Part shown: piece by piece, positions 8,212 through 17,563 of the stretch
How positions within the stretch are numbered: the stretch's first letter is position 1
Layout of the letters: every line of letters starts with the position of its first letter
Assembly (NCBI GenBank): GCA_937899725.1
Contig: CALCCA010000074.1
Location: 1 to 64,000 of the forward strand
Source: an uncultured Halomicronema sp.
GTDB taxonomy: Bacteria > Cyanobacteriota > Cyanobacteriia > Phormidesmidales > Phormidesmidaceae
Reading direction: 5' to 3'
DNA: 64,000 bases
Made by a program: the position numbers and the translations under genes
The notes under the pieces: model-generated
The model's database searches: none
Told to the model about the DNA's origin: nothing
The model's input: the letters and a program-made list of their open reading frames with translations, nothing else

Positions 8212-10326
8212 TTAGGCACTCACTTTGAAGCAGGCAATTTCTTGCTGAAACCCTTGCACCACCTGATTCAGATCGGCGATCGCGCGGGAGTTTTCCTGCA
8301 TCGACTGGGCCGTCTGCTGTGAGGTGTCGTTGAGCTGTCCCATCGCGGCACTGATTTGCTGGGCGCCCTCAGATTGCGCTTCGGTGCTCTGATTGATGGC
8401 CGTAAACTGCGGGTCAAGCGCCGTCACCTGCTCGATGACCTGCGTGATTTGCTGCGTGATGCCTTCAATACTGTCCAGGCCCAGATTCACCTCCTGGCTA
8501 AACTTATCCACTTCCATCACGCCAGATGCGACGGTGGACTGCATATCTTTCACCATGTCTTCGATTTCTAGGGTGGCGACCGCCGTTTGATCCGCTAACC
8601 GGCGAATTTCCCGAGCCACGACGCCAAAGCCCGCCCCATACTCACCCGCCTTTTCTGCCTCGATCGCGGCATTCAGCGACAGCAGGTTGGTCTGATCGGC
8701 CACTTTGGTGATGGTGCTGATGACACTGTTAATTGTGTTGGCGCGATCGCTAATCAGCCCGAGGCGATTGCTAATGCTGTCAGTGGCGATCACGAGCTGA
8801 CGCACCGTTTGTTCCATCTGGCTCAGCTCCTGCTGACTTTGACTCGCCGTGGTGGCCGTTGCACTGACGCGATCAGCCACCTGCTCGACCTGATGCGACA
8901 GCTCTTCAGAGGTCGCGGCAATCTGCTGCGTCGTAGCGTTGATCTCGTGGGTCGAGGCGACCTGCTCTGACAATGTCGCCTCGAGCTGATGACTGGCGGA
9001 CGCGAGCTGGGTGGTAGAAGAGGTCACCTGGATGCCCGATGCCTGAATTTGCCCGATTAGCTGACTCAGGCGCTCGGTCATGGTGTCAAAGGCTCTGAGG
9101 AGTCGGTTGAGGTCATCTTGGCGCTCACCCAGGTCAAGTCGGGTCGTCAAGTCACCGGCTGATATTTTTTCGGCGATCGCCATGCCCGCCACGATCCGAT
9201 TCTGCGTCTGGGTTGCTAGCTGCATCTGCTTCAAAATCAGCAGTGTGGCCACGCTAATCACCCCCACGACGAGGAGATATAACGGCAGCAGCTGGGCAAA
9301 AATCCGTCGCGATAGGGCGCTCAGCACCTCGGGCGAGACAAAAGACACAATCTCCCAGCGGTAAGAGGATCCGTCTGGTTGGCTAATGCCCTGAACTGCT
9401 CGGTTCGTCACTTGTTGAATCACCTCTAGCGGCTCTAGGGCGGCAAAGATGAACAACCCCTCGGCTGTTTCCATCTGGCCCGTGCCGTCGGCCTGCATCA
9501 CCTGCCACACCTCGGGGTAGCGCTGGGCAAACGTCTGGTCTTGCCGATCGTCAAACATGAAACCCCATTCTTCTTCGGGCGTCGGGCCTTTTAGCCAGTA
9601 GCCTGCGGAGTTCAGCAGCATGAACTGGCCGGCCGCCCCATCAATGTCTAGTTCAAGGCGATCCAGTAGGTTCTGACCCAAAAAATTGAGCACCACCAGC
9701 CCGGTGCGGCGCTCTTGTTGATCAAACGCTGGAGCCGCAAATCGAATCATGGGGAGGTACGGTTCTTGAACCTTGCCCTGTTCCACATTGAGGTCAAACG
9801 GTGACATAAAAATTTCACCTTGACCCAGCGGAAATGCTTCCTCAAAGTAGTAGCGATCGCCCTTATTTTGGAGCTCACTATTAGGAATGATCGCAGAACT
9901 ATCTTGCACTGGATCAAAGTCGATGCGAATCAATTCCTGCCCCTGCGGATCCAGAAAACGCACCTGACCATAGAGCCGTTTTTGGCTCGAAAATAACAAG
10001 TAGTCAGTGATGAGCTTTTGCCGCAGCACATCTGCTTCTAGGGCATTGCCCGCCTCAGCCGGATCAAGCAAACCGCTGCCGAGGGCCTGCAGGTCTCCTT
10101 GATTGGTCAAAATCATCAGGTCAGCGACGACTTCTTGAAATCGTTGAGTCGCGAGCTTTTTTTGCACCTCAACTTTGTTGACTTCCCGATTGACTAAACG
10201 GTCTTTTGCCGCCGCTACCTGGGCTCGATAAATCAGGAAGAACAAGCTACTTGTTGCCAGTAGTAGAGGAACAAAGATGGCCAGGCCACGCACAATGAGA
10301 GGCTGCGATTTGATGAACTTCAACAT
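8212..10326 (-). CDS. Methyl-accepting chemotaxis protein with dCache-type sensor domain
   Basis: This 704-residue receptor has TM1 at about 10-33 and a large extracytoplasmic region (40-345) whose layout (FLDPQGQELIRIDF, then a second half with a LLNSAGYWLKG-like strand) suggests a double Cache ligand-binding domain. TM2 is at about 347-368, followed by HAMP and a signalling coiled coil with tip [20 protein letters not shown] near 540-560. The signalling half is very like that of the neighbouring CHASE3 receptor, while the sensory halves are unrelated, suggesting domain swapping after duplication (inference). It sits 122 bp after cheR. Ligand unknown. Confidence 0.93.
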   Translation of the reverse strand: MLKFIKSQPLIVRGLAIFVPLLLATSSLFFLIYRAQVAAAKDRLVNREVNKVEVQKKLATQRFQEVVADLMILTNQGDLQALGSGLLDPAEAGNALEADVLRQKLITDYLLFSSQKRLYGQVRFLDPQGQELIRIDFDPVQDSSAIIPNSELQNKGDRYYFEEAFPLGQGEIFMSPFDLNVEQGKVQEPYLPMIRFAAPAFDQQERRTGLVVLNFLGQNLLDRLELDIDGAAGQFMLLNSAGYWLKGPTPEEEWGFMFDDRQDQTFAQRYPEVWQVMQADGTGQMETAEGLFIFAALEPLEVIQQVTNRAVQGISQPDGSSYRWEIVSFVSPEVLSALSRRIFAQLLPLYLLVVGVISVATLLILKQMQLATQTQNRIVAGMAIAEKISAGDLTTRLDLGERQDDLNRLLRAFDTMTERLSQLIGQIQASGIQVTSSTTQLASASHQLEATLSEQVASTHEINATTQQIAATSEELSHQVEQVADRVSATATTASQSQQELSQMEQTVRQLVIATDSISNRLGLISDRANTINSVISTITKVADQTNLLSLNAAIEAEKAGEYGAGFGVVAREIRRLADQTAVATLEIEDMVKDMQSTVASGVMEVDKFSQEVNLGLDSIEGITQQITQVIEQVTALDPQFTAINQSTEAQSEGAQQISAAMGQLNDTSQQTAQSMQENSRAIADLNQVVQGFQQEIACFKVSA

Positions 10327-10448
10327 AGTGAATTCTCAAACGAATGTAACCAGATGATGAAGAGAGGTTGTCTGACTAGACAAAACATCCGGCACTTACT
10401 ATAGTCCCCAACAATTGCATTGCGGTAACAGATAAGCGTAGACCCCCG

Positions 10449-11792
10449 CTAGTCGTCGACAGTCAGCCGCTGTATGCGCTGACGGAGGCGCTCAGCGGCA
10501 GCCAGATGGCCTTGATCTTCATACCGCAGGGCGAGATACAGCAAGGCTTCCACGCAGGTCGGATTGAGGTAAATGGCTTTGCGGAAAGCCTGCATCGCCG
10601 CTTCATCGCTGCCTTGACCTTGGTAAATTTCGCCCAGCAGGAGGTAGGCGGCGGCGCTGGTCGGGTGGGTGTGTAGGTAGAGATCGCACTGGGCGGCGGC
10701 GATCGACAGTTCGCCCCGATCGGCCATGCTGCGAATATTACTCAGGGAAATCTGGACAGCGGGTTGGGGCAGGCGAGGTGGCCTGATGGCTGACGGTAAC
10801 GTCGGGTCGATGGGTGGCGTGACGGATCGCGATTTAGCGACATCAGGAGTGAGCTTCGGGGCCACAGGCAAACCTGGTCGCAATGGCAGCGCTGGTGTGG
10901 GTACGGGGTTCGCTACAGAGTTCGCCACAGATCGCCCCTTACTCTGAGCCGGTGGTGACGCCACGCGGCGATAGACAAAGGCCTGGGGATAGCGAATGGA
11001 TTCAAACTGATCGGGATGAATCTGATTCGTTTCGGCGTAGCCCAAAAACAACAAGCCGCTCGGTTGCAGCAGTCGATGTAAGGTGCGCATGGCCCGATCG
11101 CGGGCGACCTGATGAAAGTAAATCAGTAAGTTGCGGCAAAATACGACATCGTAGGGCTGGGTTTGGTACAGGCACATCGGATCGGCAAGGTTGCCGGGTC
11201 GGAACTGCACCGGCGATCGCACGCGATCGCTCAGTCGGTATCGCTCACCCTCCCGTTGAAAATAGCGATCAACAATGGCATCGAGCGATGCGGTCACCGA
11301 CTGTCCCGGGCGAAACGAATAGGCCCTGAACACGCCGCGTTCGGCCTGAGCCAGGGCGGCTGCACTGACATCTAAGGCATCCACCTGAAATTGCTCAGCA
11401 GACAATCCTGCTTCTAATAGCGTCATGGCGATCGAGTAGGGTTCTTCACCGGTCGAGCAGGGTAGGCTCAACAGTCGTAGAGGTGCCTCAGCCGCCTGTT
11501 GCCGTCCGGTTTGACTGGCCCAGCGCTTGAGAAAAGCAAACGATTCCGGATTGCGGAAAAAGCTGGTTTCGGGCACAACAATCGCTTCGATTAGGGCCGC
11601 GATCGCGGCCTGAGATCCCTGCAAATGCTGCCAATACGCCTCGACATTACCGTATCCTGCTGCCTGCATGGCCTGCGCGATGGCGCGCTGCACTCCGGCT
11701 GACCCAATTGAGGTTTCGTTCAGGCCAATCAGTTGGTTGAGCAAAGCCGCGATGTGGCCCCCAGCATCAGTCTGCTCAAAACGACCGTCCAT
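10449..11792 (-). CDS. cheR: CheR-type receptor methyltransferase with C-terminal TPRs (WspC-like)
   Basis: This 447-residue protein would methylate receptor glutamates using S-adenosylmethionine. The N-terminal CheR helical domain (to about 75) includes IVVPETSFFRNP. The SAM domain contains LPCSTGEEPYSIA (110-122), DVSAAAL (141-147) and FCRNLLIYF. A Pro-rich linker (about 280-345) joins it to two or more TPR units near 355-440 (AYLLLGEIYQGQGSDEAAM). The CheR-TPR fusion is characteristic of WspC. The gene starts 15 bp after the cheW stop, so the two are almost certainly co-transcribed. Confidence 0.94.
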   Translation of the reverse strand: MDGRFEQTDAGGHIAALLNQLIGLNETSIGSAGVQRAIAQAMQAAGYGNVEAYWQHLQGSQAAIAALIEAIVVPETSFFRNPESFAFLKRWASQTGRQQAAEAPLRLLSLPCSTGEEPYSIAMTLLEAGLSAEQFQVDALDVSAAALAQAERGVFRAYSFRPGQSVTASLDAIVDRYFQREGERYRLSDRVRSPVQFRPGNLADPMCLYQTQPYDVVFCRNLLIYFHQVARDRAMRTLHRLLQPSGLLFLGYAETNQIHPDQFESIRYPQAFVYRRVASPPAQSKGRSVANSVANPVPTPALPLRPGLPVAPKLTPDVAKSRSVTPPIDPTLPSAIRPPRLPQPAVQISLSNIRSMADRGELSIAAAQCDLYLHTHPTSAAAYLLLGEIYQGQGSDEAAMQAFRKAIYLNPTCVEALLYLALRYEDQGHLAAAERLRQRIQRLTVDD

Positions 11793-11807
11793 CGTCAGAA
11801 CCTCACT

Positions 11808-12272
11808 CTAAGATGCCGTTGTGGCTTGAGCGATCAGCGCATCGTACGCGGGCTGAGACAGCAGGCTATAAATCTGCAATTGTTGAATAATGTTTTGCTG
11901 CGACACCAGCATGGCGCCCAGATACGGGCTTTGGCAAAAATCAACGCGTTCGGCAATCTCCTCAACCTGATTTGCTGCCAGCGTTTCTGTCGCCTGCTCC
12001 GCCAGCAGACCGAGCAATCGCGTGGGTTCACCGGGTGCCCCCTGGTTAACAAGGACAATGCGCGTGCTCAATAAGGCTGAGCTAGCCGTTCCCCGCAAAA
12101 GCTGATTGAGGTCAAGCACGGGTACGATCTGGCCCTGATAGCTAAACATGCCTGCGACCGCCGGAGAGCTGCCAGAAAGGGGCTGCAAATTTACCCGAGG
12201 GAGCACGGTCACAATAGCTTGCGTAGCAATTGCATAACGGTTATCTCCTAATCGAAAAACCAGCATCAGCAT
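11808..12272 (-). CDS. cheW: CheW-family coupling protein, single domain (WspB-like); first gene of the operon
   Basis: This 154-residue protein is almost entirely one CheW domain (FRLGDNRYAI near the start, GQIVPVLDLNQLL mid-domain). It lacks the Cys-rich leader of the other CheW here. It opens the eight-gene operon, with the cheR-TPR gene 15 bp downstream, reproducing the wspB-wspC order. Translation may start at M1 or M3. The 291-bp upstream gap to uvrC carries a family 1 dispersed repeat and is the expected place for the operon promoter. Confidence 0.9.
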   Translation of the reverse strand: MLMLVFRLGDNRYAIATQAIVTVLPRVNLQPLSGSSPAVAGMFSYQGQIVPVLDLNQLLRGTASSALLSTRIVLVNQGAPGEPTRLLGLLAEQATETLAANQVEEIAERVDFCQSPYLGAMLVSQQNIIQQLQIYSLLSQPAYDALIAQATTAS

Positions 12273-12427
12273 ATCGATATCAGATCTCTTGCAGAAAGGC
12301 AGGCGCGCTTAATTTACCCAAAATCCAACCGGCAATCAGCGATGTCACGCCACTAGGACTTGAGGTTGAGCTGTCACGACATTTGCTAGCACCCAGGATG
12401 CCTCAGCGGAAATACCTGAACCGTTGG

Positions 12428-12557
12428 CTAGAGGCTGTCATCATTTAGCGGCGGAGTCCTGATGCTGCAAGCGGTTCAGCCTCTAGCTAGGTTTGCGGAG
12501 CGGGCGCGGTAGTGCCCATACCGTCAGGCTTTCGAGTTTAATTGATGACGCGCCCTA
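12428..12557 (+). repeat. Dispersed repeat family 1, copy A (130 bp)
   Basis: This stretch matches the reverse complement of 60437-60566 without gaps over 130 bp; I count 9 mismatches. It starts with CTAGAGGCTG and ends with GACGCGCCCTA. Inside, GCTAGAGGCTG (12427-12437) and CAGCCTCTAGC (12477-12487) are an 11-bp perfect inverted repeat. It lies between the uvrC stop (7 bp away) and the start of the chemosensory operon (about 155 bp away), so it may affect termination or expression of either. Confidence 0.85.
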
Positions 12558-12563
12558 AATCGT

Positions 12564-14504
12564 TCAACCGCTTTTGGACTCGACACTGGCAGCACTGGCA
12601 GACTCCACGGTAGCGATCGCCTCGTCACTATTGGCATTGGGGTGAAAGTAGTTGTAGATTTGCTGTGCCATGTGGGGGCCGATGCCGGGCACTTGGGCAA
12701 GCTGCTCAGTCGGGGCTTCGCGAATGTAGTCGATAGAGCGAAACGCTGCCAGCAGTTCTTTTTGGCGATGCTGCCCCAAACCGGGAATGTCAGACAAGCG
12801 CGATCGCCGCATGCGATCGCTGCGTTTTTTACGGTGAAAGCTCACGGCAAATCGGTGGGCTTCATCACGCAGGCGACGCAAGAGCTGCACCCCCGGCTGT
12901 TCCGCTGCCGTCGAGACGGGGAGTGATTCGCCGGGGAGGAAGATTTCTTCGCGCTTTTTAGCCAGACTGACAACATGCAGATCGGCCAGCAAATTCAGCT
13001 CTCGTAGCACTTCCACTACCGCCGATAGCTGCCCCTTGCCGCCGTCAATCATCACCAGATCGGGCCAATCCGGATTGCCGACTCGTTGCTTATCGGGGTC
13101 AGCTGCATAGCGCCGAAAGCGCCGCCGAATCACCTCCGCCATACTGGCGAAGTCGTCAGAGTGGCCCGCTCGCACCTCCGGATTTTTGATCTTGTAGTGG
13201 CGGTAGTGCTGCTTGGCGGGCATGCCATCCACAAATACCACCTGTGAGGCCACCGCATCCGACCCTTGAATATGGGAAATGTCATAGCCTTCAATGCGTT
13301 TGGGCTGGTCAGGCAGGTCGAGGGCTTCAGCCAAATCTTGCATCGCTTGGGCATTGCGATCGGCAACGCGTTGGGTGCGCAGTAGCTCGTACTGGGCGTT
13401 GCGTTCTACCATATCAACCAGTTCTGCCTTGGTCTGCCGCTGGGGCATTTCGATCGCCACCTTCCGCCCGCGCCGCTGGGTCAAATATTCTGCCAAAATG
13501 TCGCTCTCGGGCAGCTCATGCTGCACCAAAATTTCTGCGGGAATCTCAATCGGCTCCACCATTTGATAATGCGCTTCGAGCACTCGCTGCAAAATCTCGC
13601 CCCGTGTCCCGGCTTGGGCGTCGGCATTAAAGCCGAGCCGCCCCACCAGCCGCCCCGCCCGAATTTGAAAGAGCTGAATGCAGGCAAACTGCTCATCGCT
13701 AGAGAGGGCGATCGCATCGCGCGAGACGGTGTCATCGGGTAGCGCCACTTTTTGATGGGCCGTCAGCCGCTCTAACCCTTGAATCTGATCGCGCAACAGG
13801 GCCGCCTGCTCAAACCGCAGGTCTTCAGCCGCTTTTTCCATCTGGTGGGTCAGGGCATTGACAAGTTCGTCCGTGCGGCCCTGAAACACCATCGCCACCC
13901 GCTGCACTGTCTTGTGATAGTCCTCGGGAGAAATTAGTTCCTGGCACACCCCTGGACAGCGGCCAATGTCGTAGTTGAGGCAGGGGCGATCGCGAAACAG
14001 CGGTTGCGGTCGCTGCCGCAGCGGAAAGGTCCGTTTGGCAATACTCAGGGTGCGCCGCAGCAATCCGGCATCAACATAGGGGCCGTAGTAGCGATCCTTC
14101 AGGTTTTTGCGCCGCTTGCGGGTAACAAACATGCGCGGATAGTCTTCTGACCAGGTGATGCAGAGATAGGGATACTTTTTGTCATCTTTCAGTAGCACAT
14201 TAAAGTGAGGCTGATGCTGCTTGATGAGATTGGCTTCTAGGGCCAACGCCTCCGCTTCGGTGTCGGTGACGATGAACTCAATCTCGACGATCTGCATCAC
14301 CATCATGGCGATGCGCGGCATGTGACGGTGGGTATCGCGAAAGTACGATCGCACCCGATTGCGCAGTTTTTTCGACTTGCCGATGTAGAGAATCTGATCC
14401 CGGCCGTCTTTCATAAAGTAGACGCCGGGTTCGAGGGGAAGCTCTTTCAAAAAAGCTTCGAGGCGTTCCGGTTCTTTGACGAGGGGGGGGCGCTCTGAAT
14501 ACAC
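12564..14504 (-). CDS. uvrC: Excinuclease ABC subunit C (UvrC)
   Basis: UvrC makes both incisions in nucleotide excision repair. From the GTG proposed here (14504) the protein has 646 residues. It has an N-terminal GIY-YIG nuclease ([20 protein letters not shown]), a Cys cluster ([15 protein letters not shown]), a UVR domain ([19 protein letters not shown]), and the RNase H-like nuclease half ([26 protein letters not shown]). Two helix-hairpin-helix motifs close it ([29 protein letters not shown]). The frame stays open for 50 more codons upstream to 14654, but that extension does not resemble UvrC, whose family starts just before the [11 protein letters not shown] segment. A run of eight C lies just inside the proposed start. 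Confidence 0.93.
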   Translation of the reverse strand: MYSERPPLVKEPERLEAFLKELPLEPGVYFMKDGRDQILYIGKSKKLRNRVRSYFRDTHRHMPRIAMMVMQIVEIEFIVTDTEAEALALEANLIKQHQPHFNVLLKDDKKYPYLCITWSEDYPRMFVTRKRRKNLKDRYYGPYVDAGLLRRTLSIAKRTFPLRQRPQPLFRDRPCLNYDIGRCPGVCQELISPEDYHKTVQRVAMVFQGRTDELVNALTHQMEKAAEDLRFEQAALLRDQIQGLERLTAHQKVALPDDTVSRDAIALSSDEQFACIQLFQIRAGRLVGRLGFNADAQAGTRGEILQRVLEAHYQMVEPIEIPAEILVQHELPESDILAEYLTQRRGRKVAIEMPQRQTKAELVDMVERNAQYELLRTQRVADRNAQAMQDLAEALDLPDQPKRIEGYDISHIQGSDAVASQVVFVDGMPAKQHYRHYKIKNPEVRAGHSDDFASMAEVIRRRFRRYAADPDKQRVGNPDWPDLVMIDGGKGQLSAVVEVLRELNLLADLHVVSLAKKREEIFLPGESLPVSTAAEQPGVQLLRRLRDEAHRFAVSFHRKKRSDRMRRSRLSDIPGLGQHRQKELLAAFRSIDYIREAPTEQLAQVPGIGPHMAQQIYNYFHPNANSDEAIATVESASAASVESKSG

Positions 14505-14909
14505 GATGGCAGCTACGAACCACAGACGGTCTCCCCAAGCATAGCGAGGATTTTTGCCCCGTTGCCGGTGTGGACTAACGACTTCGCGAATTGCAACAAC
14601 CACACTTGCCGCACTTGGGTAATGCCCTATTCCCATACACATAAGTCGCAACATCGTGCATTGAGAAAAGCTTCTAAGGATTGGTTTTGTTTGGGGATTG
14701 GCTGTGTGACCTCAACTGGTCTCTCCTTAATCTAAGGAAAGGAACCGGACGCTGGGATAAACCTCTCCTTGATAAGGAGAGGTGCCGCAGGCGGTGAGGT
14801 TTACCCTCTTAAACTTAGTCTAGAACCCTCGCCAAACATGACTTCTTCCGGCTTTTGACGAATGAATAGGGAGACATGCCAAGGAGACAGATCTCAAACG
14901 ATAGGGCGA
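14505..14909. other. Intergenic region upstream of uvrC with a hairpin
   Basis: This stretch has no convincing gene; the open frame is only the non-homologous upstream extension of uvrC. It holds the 9-bp hairpin at 14762-14782. A uvrC promoter would be expected on the minus strand here. Confidence 0.4.
14762..14782. repeat. Perfect hairpin CCTCTCCTT-GAT-AAGGAGAGG
   Basis: A 9-bp perfect inverted repeat with a 3-nt loop, followed by a sequence of the type GTGCCGCAGGCGGTGAGG. Short hairpins of this CTCTCC...GGAGAG kind are common intergenic repeats in bacteria. It lacks a T-run on either side, so it is not a standard terminator. Confidence 0.6.
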
Positions 14910-15266
14910 TCAGTCATTGAGCGTTGCTTGCAGATCGGCTTCTTTGGCACGAAATCCAACCATGACGGCTTTGCCGTCTTTGACAAACAGAGGCCGCTTG
15001 AGCAACATGGCATTCTCGGCAAAGGCATCGATCCATTGCTGGTCGCTCCAGTCTTTTTTCTCTTCGCCCAAGGCGCGGTAGACCTGCCCAGAAGTGTTAC
15101 GCATCGGTCTCGCCGTCAGGGCTTCGACCCAATCGGCAATCATGTCGCGGGTGGGCGGGGCCGTTTTGGTATCGATAAAGTCGTAGGTGATTTGGTTGTT
15201 GTCGAGCCAGCTCAACGCCTTTTTGCAGGTGCCACAGTTGGGAATGCCGTAAACCTGGAGTGCCAT
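14910..15266 (-). CDS. ArsC/Spx-like thioredoxin-fold protein
   Basis: From the ATG at 15266 this is a 118-residue protein of the ArsC/Spx/YffB superfamily. The N-terminal CX2C is at C11 and C14 (PNCGTCKKA), followed by a thioredoxin-like fold and a conserved RPLFVKDGKAVMVGF segment near the C-terminus. An AGGAAA ribosome-binding sequence lies about 9 bp before this ATG, so I prefer it over the longer frame to 15368. It could be an arsenate reductase-like thiol oxidoreductase or an Spx/MgsR-like RNA polymerase-binding regulator; the sequence alone does not decide. It is not in an arsenic resistance cluster, which argues mildly against arsenate reduction. Confidence 0.85.
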   Translation of the reverse strand: MALQVYGIPNCGTCKKALSWLDNNQITYDFIDTKTAPPTRDMIADWVEALTARPMRNTSGQVYRALGEEKKDWSDQQWIDAFAENAMLLKRPLFVKDGKAVMVGFRAKEADLQATLND

Positions 15267-15422
15267 GGGAAATTTCCTGTCAGGAGGGGAAATTAGCAGA
15301 GTATCAAAAAAGGGAGCCGATCGCTTAGGCGGTCGGCGACAGGCTCTTTGCTGCACAAGGCTTTGCACCCGTTGATGAAGCCGTCACGATCGCGCATGAC
15401 AATAGCAGTACAACCGGCATTC

Positions 15423-16202
15423 TCACTTGGGGAAATTGTGCGATCGCACGTCGTCGCAAAACTGCTTGGCCGCCGCTATTCCCTGTTCTCGTAAGTTTGC
15501 ATAGCGGGGGGCAAAGGGGGGCTGCCAGTCAGACAGGCCCAGCACATCAGCCGTGACCAGCACCTGCCCATCACAGTGCGGCCCGGCCCCGATGCCGATG
15601 GTGGTGATGGTGAGGGTTTCGGTAATGACTTGGGCCAGTTCTGCCGGAATGTGCTCTAACACAATGGCAAAGGCGCCCGCTTTCTCAATGGCGATCGCCT
15701 CTTGCAAAATGCGATCGGCGGCCTCGGGAGACTTGCCCTGTTTGTAAAAGCCACCGGTCAGGTGCACCGACTGCGGCGTCAAGCCGACGTGCCCCATGAC
15801 CGGAATGCCCGATTCTACTAGGGCTTTCATCGTCGCCGCCATGCGGGGATATCCCCCTTCTAGCTTGACGGCTTGGGCGCCCGCTTGTTTGAGCATGCAC
15901 CCCGCCGAGCGCAGTGCTTCAGCCGTATCTACCTGGTAGCTCAAGAACGGGAGATCGACCACCATCAGCGCGTTTTTGACGCCTCGGCGCACAGCTTTGG
16001 CATGGTGCAGCATCTCTTCTAGCGTCAGCGGTAAGGTCGTGTCATAGCCCAAGGCCACCATGGCTAACGAATCGCCCACCAAGATCAGATCGGCTCCGGC
16101 CTGATCGGCCATTTGTGCCGATATAAAATCCCAAGCGGTGAGTACAGCCACTGTCTGGGACTGCTGTTTCCACGTTAAAAATTGATTGATCCGAACTGCC
16201 AT
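15423..16202 (-). CDS. panB: 3-methyl-2-oxobutanoate hydroxymethyltransferase (PanB)
   Basis: PanB transfers a hydroxymethyl group from methylene-tetrahydrofolate to ketoisovalerate, the first committed step of pantothenate (coenzyme A) synthesis. The 259-residue protein shows the family's TIM-barrel landmarks: [37 protein letters not shown] with the Mg-binding Asp, [24 protein letters not shown] and [14 protein letters not shown]. Length is normal. No other pantothenate gene is adjacent. Confidence 0.96.
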   Translation of the reverse strand: MAVRINQFLTWKQQSQTVAVLTAWDFISAQMADQAGADLILVGDSLAMVALGYDTTLPLTLEEMLHHAKAVRRGVKNALMVVDLPFLSYQVDTAEALRSAGCMLKQAGAQAVKLEGGYPRMAATMKALVESGIPVMGHVGLTPQSVHLTGGFYKQGKSPEAADRILQEAIAIEKAGAFAIVLEHIPAELAQVITETLTITTIGIGAGPHCDGQVLVTADVLGLSDWQPPFAPRYANLREQGIAAAKQFCDDVRSHNFPK

Positions 16203-16942
16203 CTCAGTGCTGTCTCCACAGGCTCGATGATTGAACCCTTTAAGCCGCTATGCCAGCCCTTAGCGATGAATCCTGGTGTTTCAGAGATTGAGGGATTCAC
16301 CGACTCAGCGATCGCGGTAGGCGAGAGGCTCAATCTGAGCGGTCTGGTACTCTCCATTATCATCGTTGACGACGGCAATTGAGTGCGATCGCGCTGAAAC
16401 CATGACAGTCAGCTCCGGTTCGGTGCTATGAGGTCTCTACAAACTCGCTTTGACGGGTATCGTCGTTGCGAGAAATGGCCTCACGCTCGGCAGCGCACCA
16501 CCTGCTCGGCAACAGTCACCCAACGGATAATCCGCTCTGCCCGTCGGATTGATCGGGCTGCCGACCGGATTCATCGGGCTTTTCCGGAAGCGCCGGGCTT
16601 TTCCGTGAATTCCTCATCAAATCAAGGTTTTTAAGCAATGACGATGTCTAGCACCCACCGCCAAAGCCCCCTCTCGCCCCGAGCCAAACGTCGCAATCGC
16701 CACAAAACGCCTTTTCAACCTCGCCCCACGGGCAAGCCTCGGCGCACTCGCAGTGCGGGGACTCGCTAACCTGGCTCGGCTCGCTGAACTGACGTTCGAC
16801 CAGTTTTCAAAAGAGCCGCAAAGCTAGCGTGGTGCACCGATTGAGCTACCAAGTCATAACCTGGCTGCAGGCACGTGGAATGTCGCCTTCAGTCCGTCCG
16901 ATTTTGAAGAACACTGTTGAATCGAGCTGCAGGCGCGGACAG
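16203..16942. other. 740-bp region with at most one small basic ORF
   Basis: Apart from the candidate at 16638-16769 I see no supported gene. Around 16540-16605 there are short direct near-repeats of the type CCGGATTxATCGGGCT and CGGGCTTTTCCG. Several frames here are Arg-rich and typical of antisense or non-coding GC-rich DNA. Confidence 0.4.
16638..16769 (+). CDS. Candidate small, very basic protein (43 aa)
   Basis: ATG at 16638 opens a 43-codon frame ending in TAA at 16769. The product is dominated by Arg, Lys, Pro, Ser and Thr, with runs such as RAKRRNRHK and GKPRRTRSAGTR, suggesting nucleic acid or ribosome binding if real. An AAGG lies about 10 bp upstream. I do not recognise a family, and GC-rich intergenic DNA can give such frames by chance. 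Confidence 0.3.
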   Translation: MTMSSTHRQSPLSPRAKRRNRHKTPFQPRPTGKPRRTRSAGTR

Positions 16943-17563
16943 CTAGCGTAAAAAGCTACTGACGGCCCACAATACGACCATCGTGATAATCGCGGCCACC
17001 TTTTGCGTCACGACATCGGCGCTTGCTCCTGACATCGCCGCTGCCTGCGGGCCGAGAATCTGTCCCAGCAAGATGCCCACGGTCAACCCCGCCGTAAGCC
17101 CTAACACCGTGATTAGCAGCGCGCGCCAAAACCGGTATTCCTTACGATTAAGGAAATAGATCGCGACCCCAACCCCGATCGCCAAAGCCAGCGACGGCCC
17201 GGCCAGGCTCACGATTGCTAAAATCCCAAAAATGCCCGCCGGGAGCAGCACATCATTGCGAGAAGGCGTATCTAAAAAGTCAGCCAGCCAACCGGGCTTG
17301 GAGACATCACCGCTGTTAGCCTTCACCACTGGTTTCTCCGGCACCTCTTCGGCAAATCGAATGCGGTCAGGTACCTTGATCTTGCCCTCCTGACGCAGTC
17401 TGAGACGTTCCATCAAAATGGCGTCATAGGCTGATTCGATCGCATCCATCCGCTTGCGATCGTCTTCACACCCGTCTAACAAGCGCTCTTTGGCCTCCTG
17501 AATCTCCTCAAAAGAGGCGTTTTCGTCGAGGCCTAACGTATCGTAGTAGTTCTGGTCACTCAT
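16943..17563 (-). CDS. CPP1-like DnaJ-related membrane protein
   Basis: This protein of about 206 residues begins with a J-domain-like segment (NYYDTLGLDENASFEEIQEAK) that lacks the catalytic HPD tripeptide. A charged linker follows, then three to four hydrophobic helices in the C-terminal half. That layout is the CPP1 family (chaperone-like protein of POR1) of cyanobacteria and plastids, linked to stabilising protochlorophyllide oxidoreductase. I place the start at the second ATG (17563), which has a GAAGGG 6 bp before it; the ATG at 17569 directly abuts that sequence. It is a good marker of cyanobacterial origin. Confidence 0.85.
   Translation of the reverse strand: MSDQNYYDTLGLDENASFEEIQEAKERLLDGCEDDRKRMDAIESAYDAILMERLRLRQEGKIKVPDRIRFAEEVPEKPVVKANSGDVSKPGWLADFLDTPSRNDVLLPAGIFGILAIVSLAGPSLALAIGVGVAIYFLNRKEYRFWRALLITVLGLTAGLTVGILLGQILGPQAAAMSGASADVVTQKVAAIITMVVLWAVSSFLR

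Noticed and set aside
24-12272. A GGDEF/EAL c-di-GMP enzyme in the Wsp-like locus
   Set aside because: I looked for GGDEF or EAL motifs in all genes here and found none, so the locus is described without a c-di-GMP enzyme.
13244-13630. Long plus-strand frames opposite uvrC and similar antisense frames elsewhere
   Set aside because: These are shadows of well-supported genes, explained by GC-rich codon usage.
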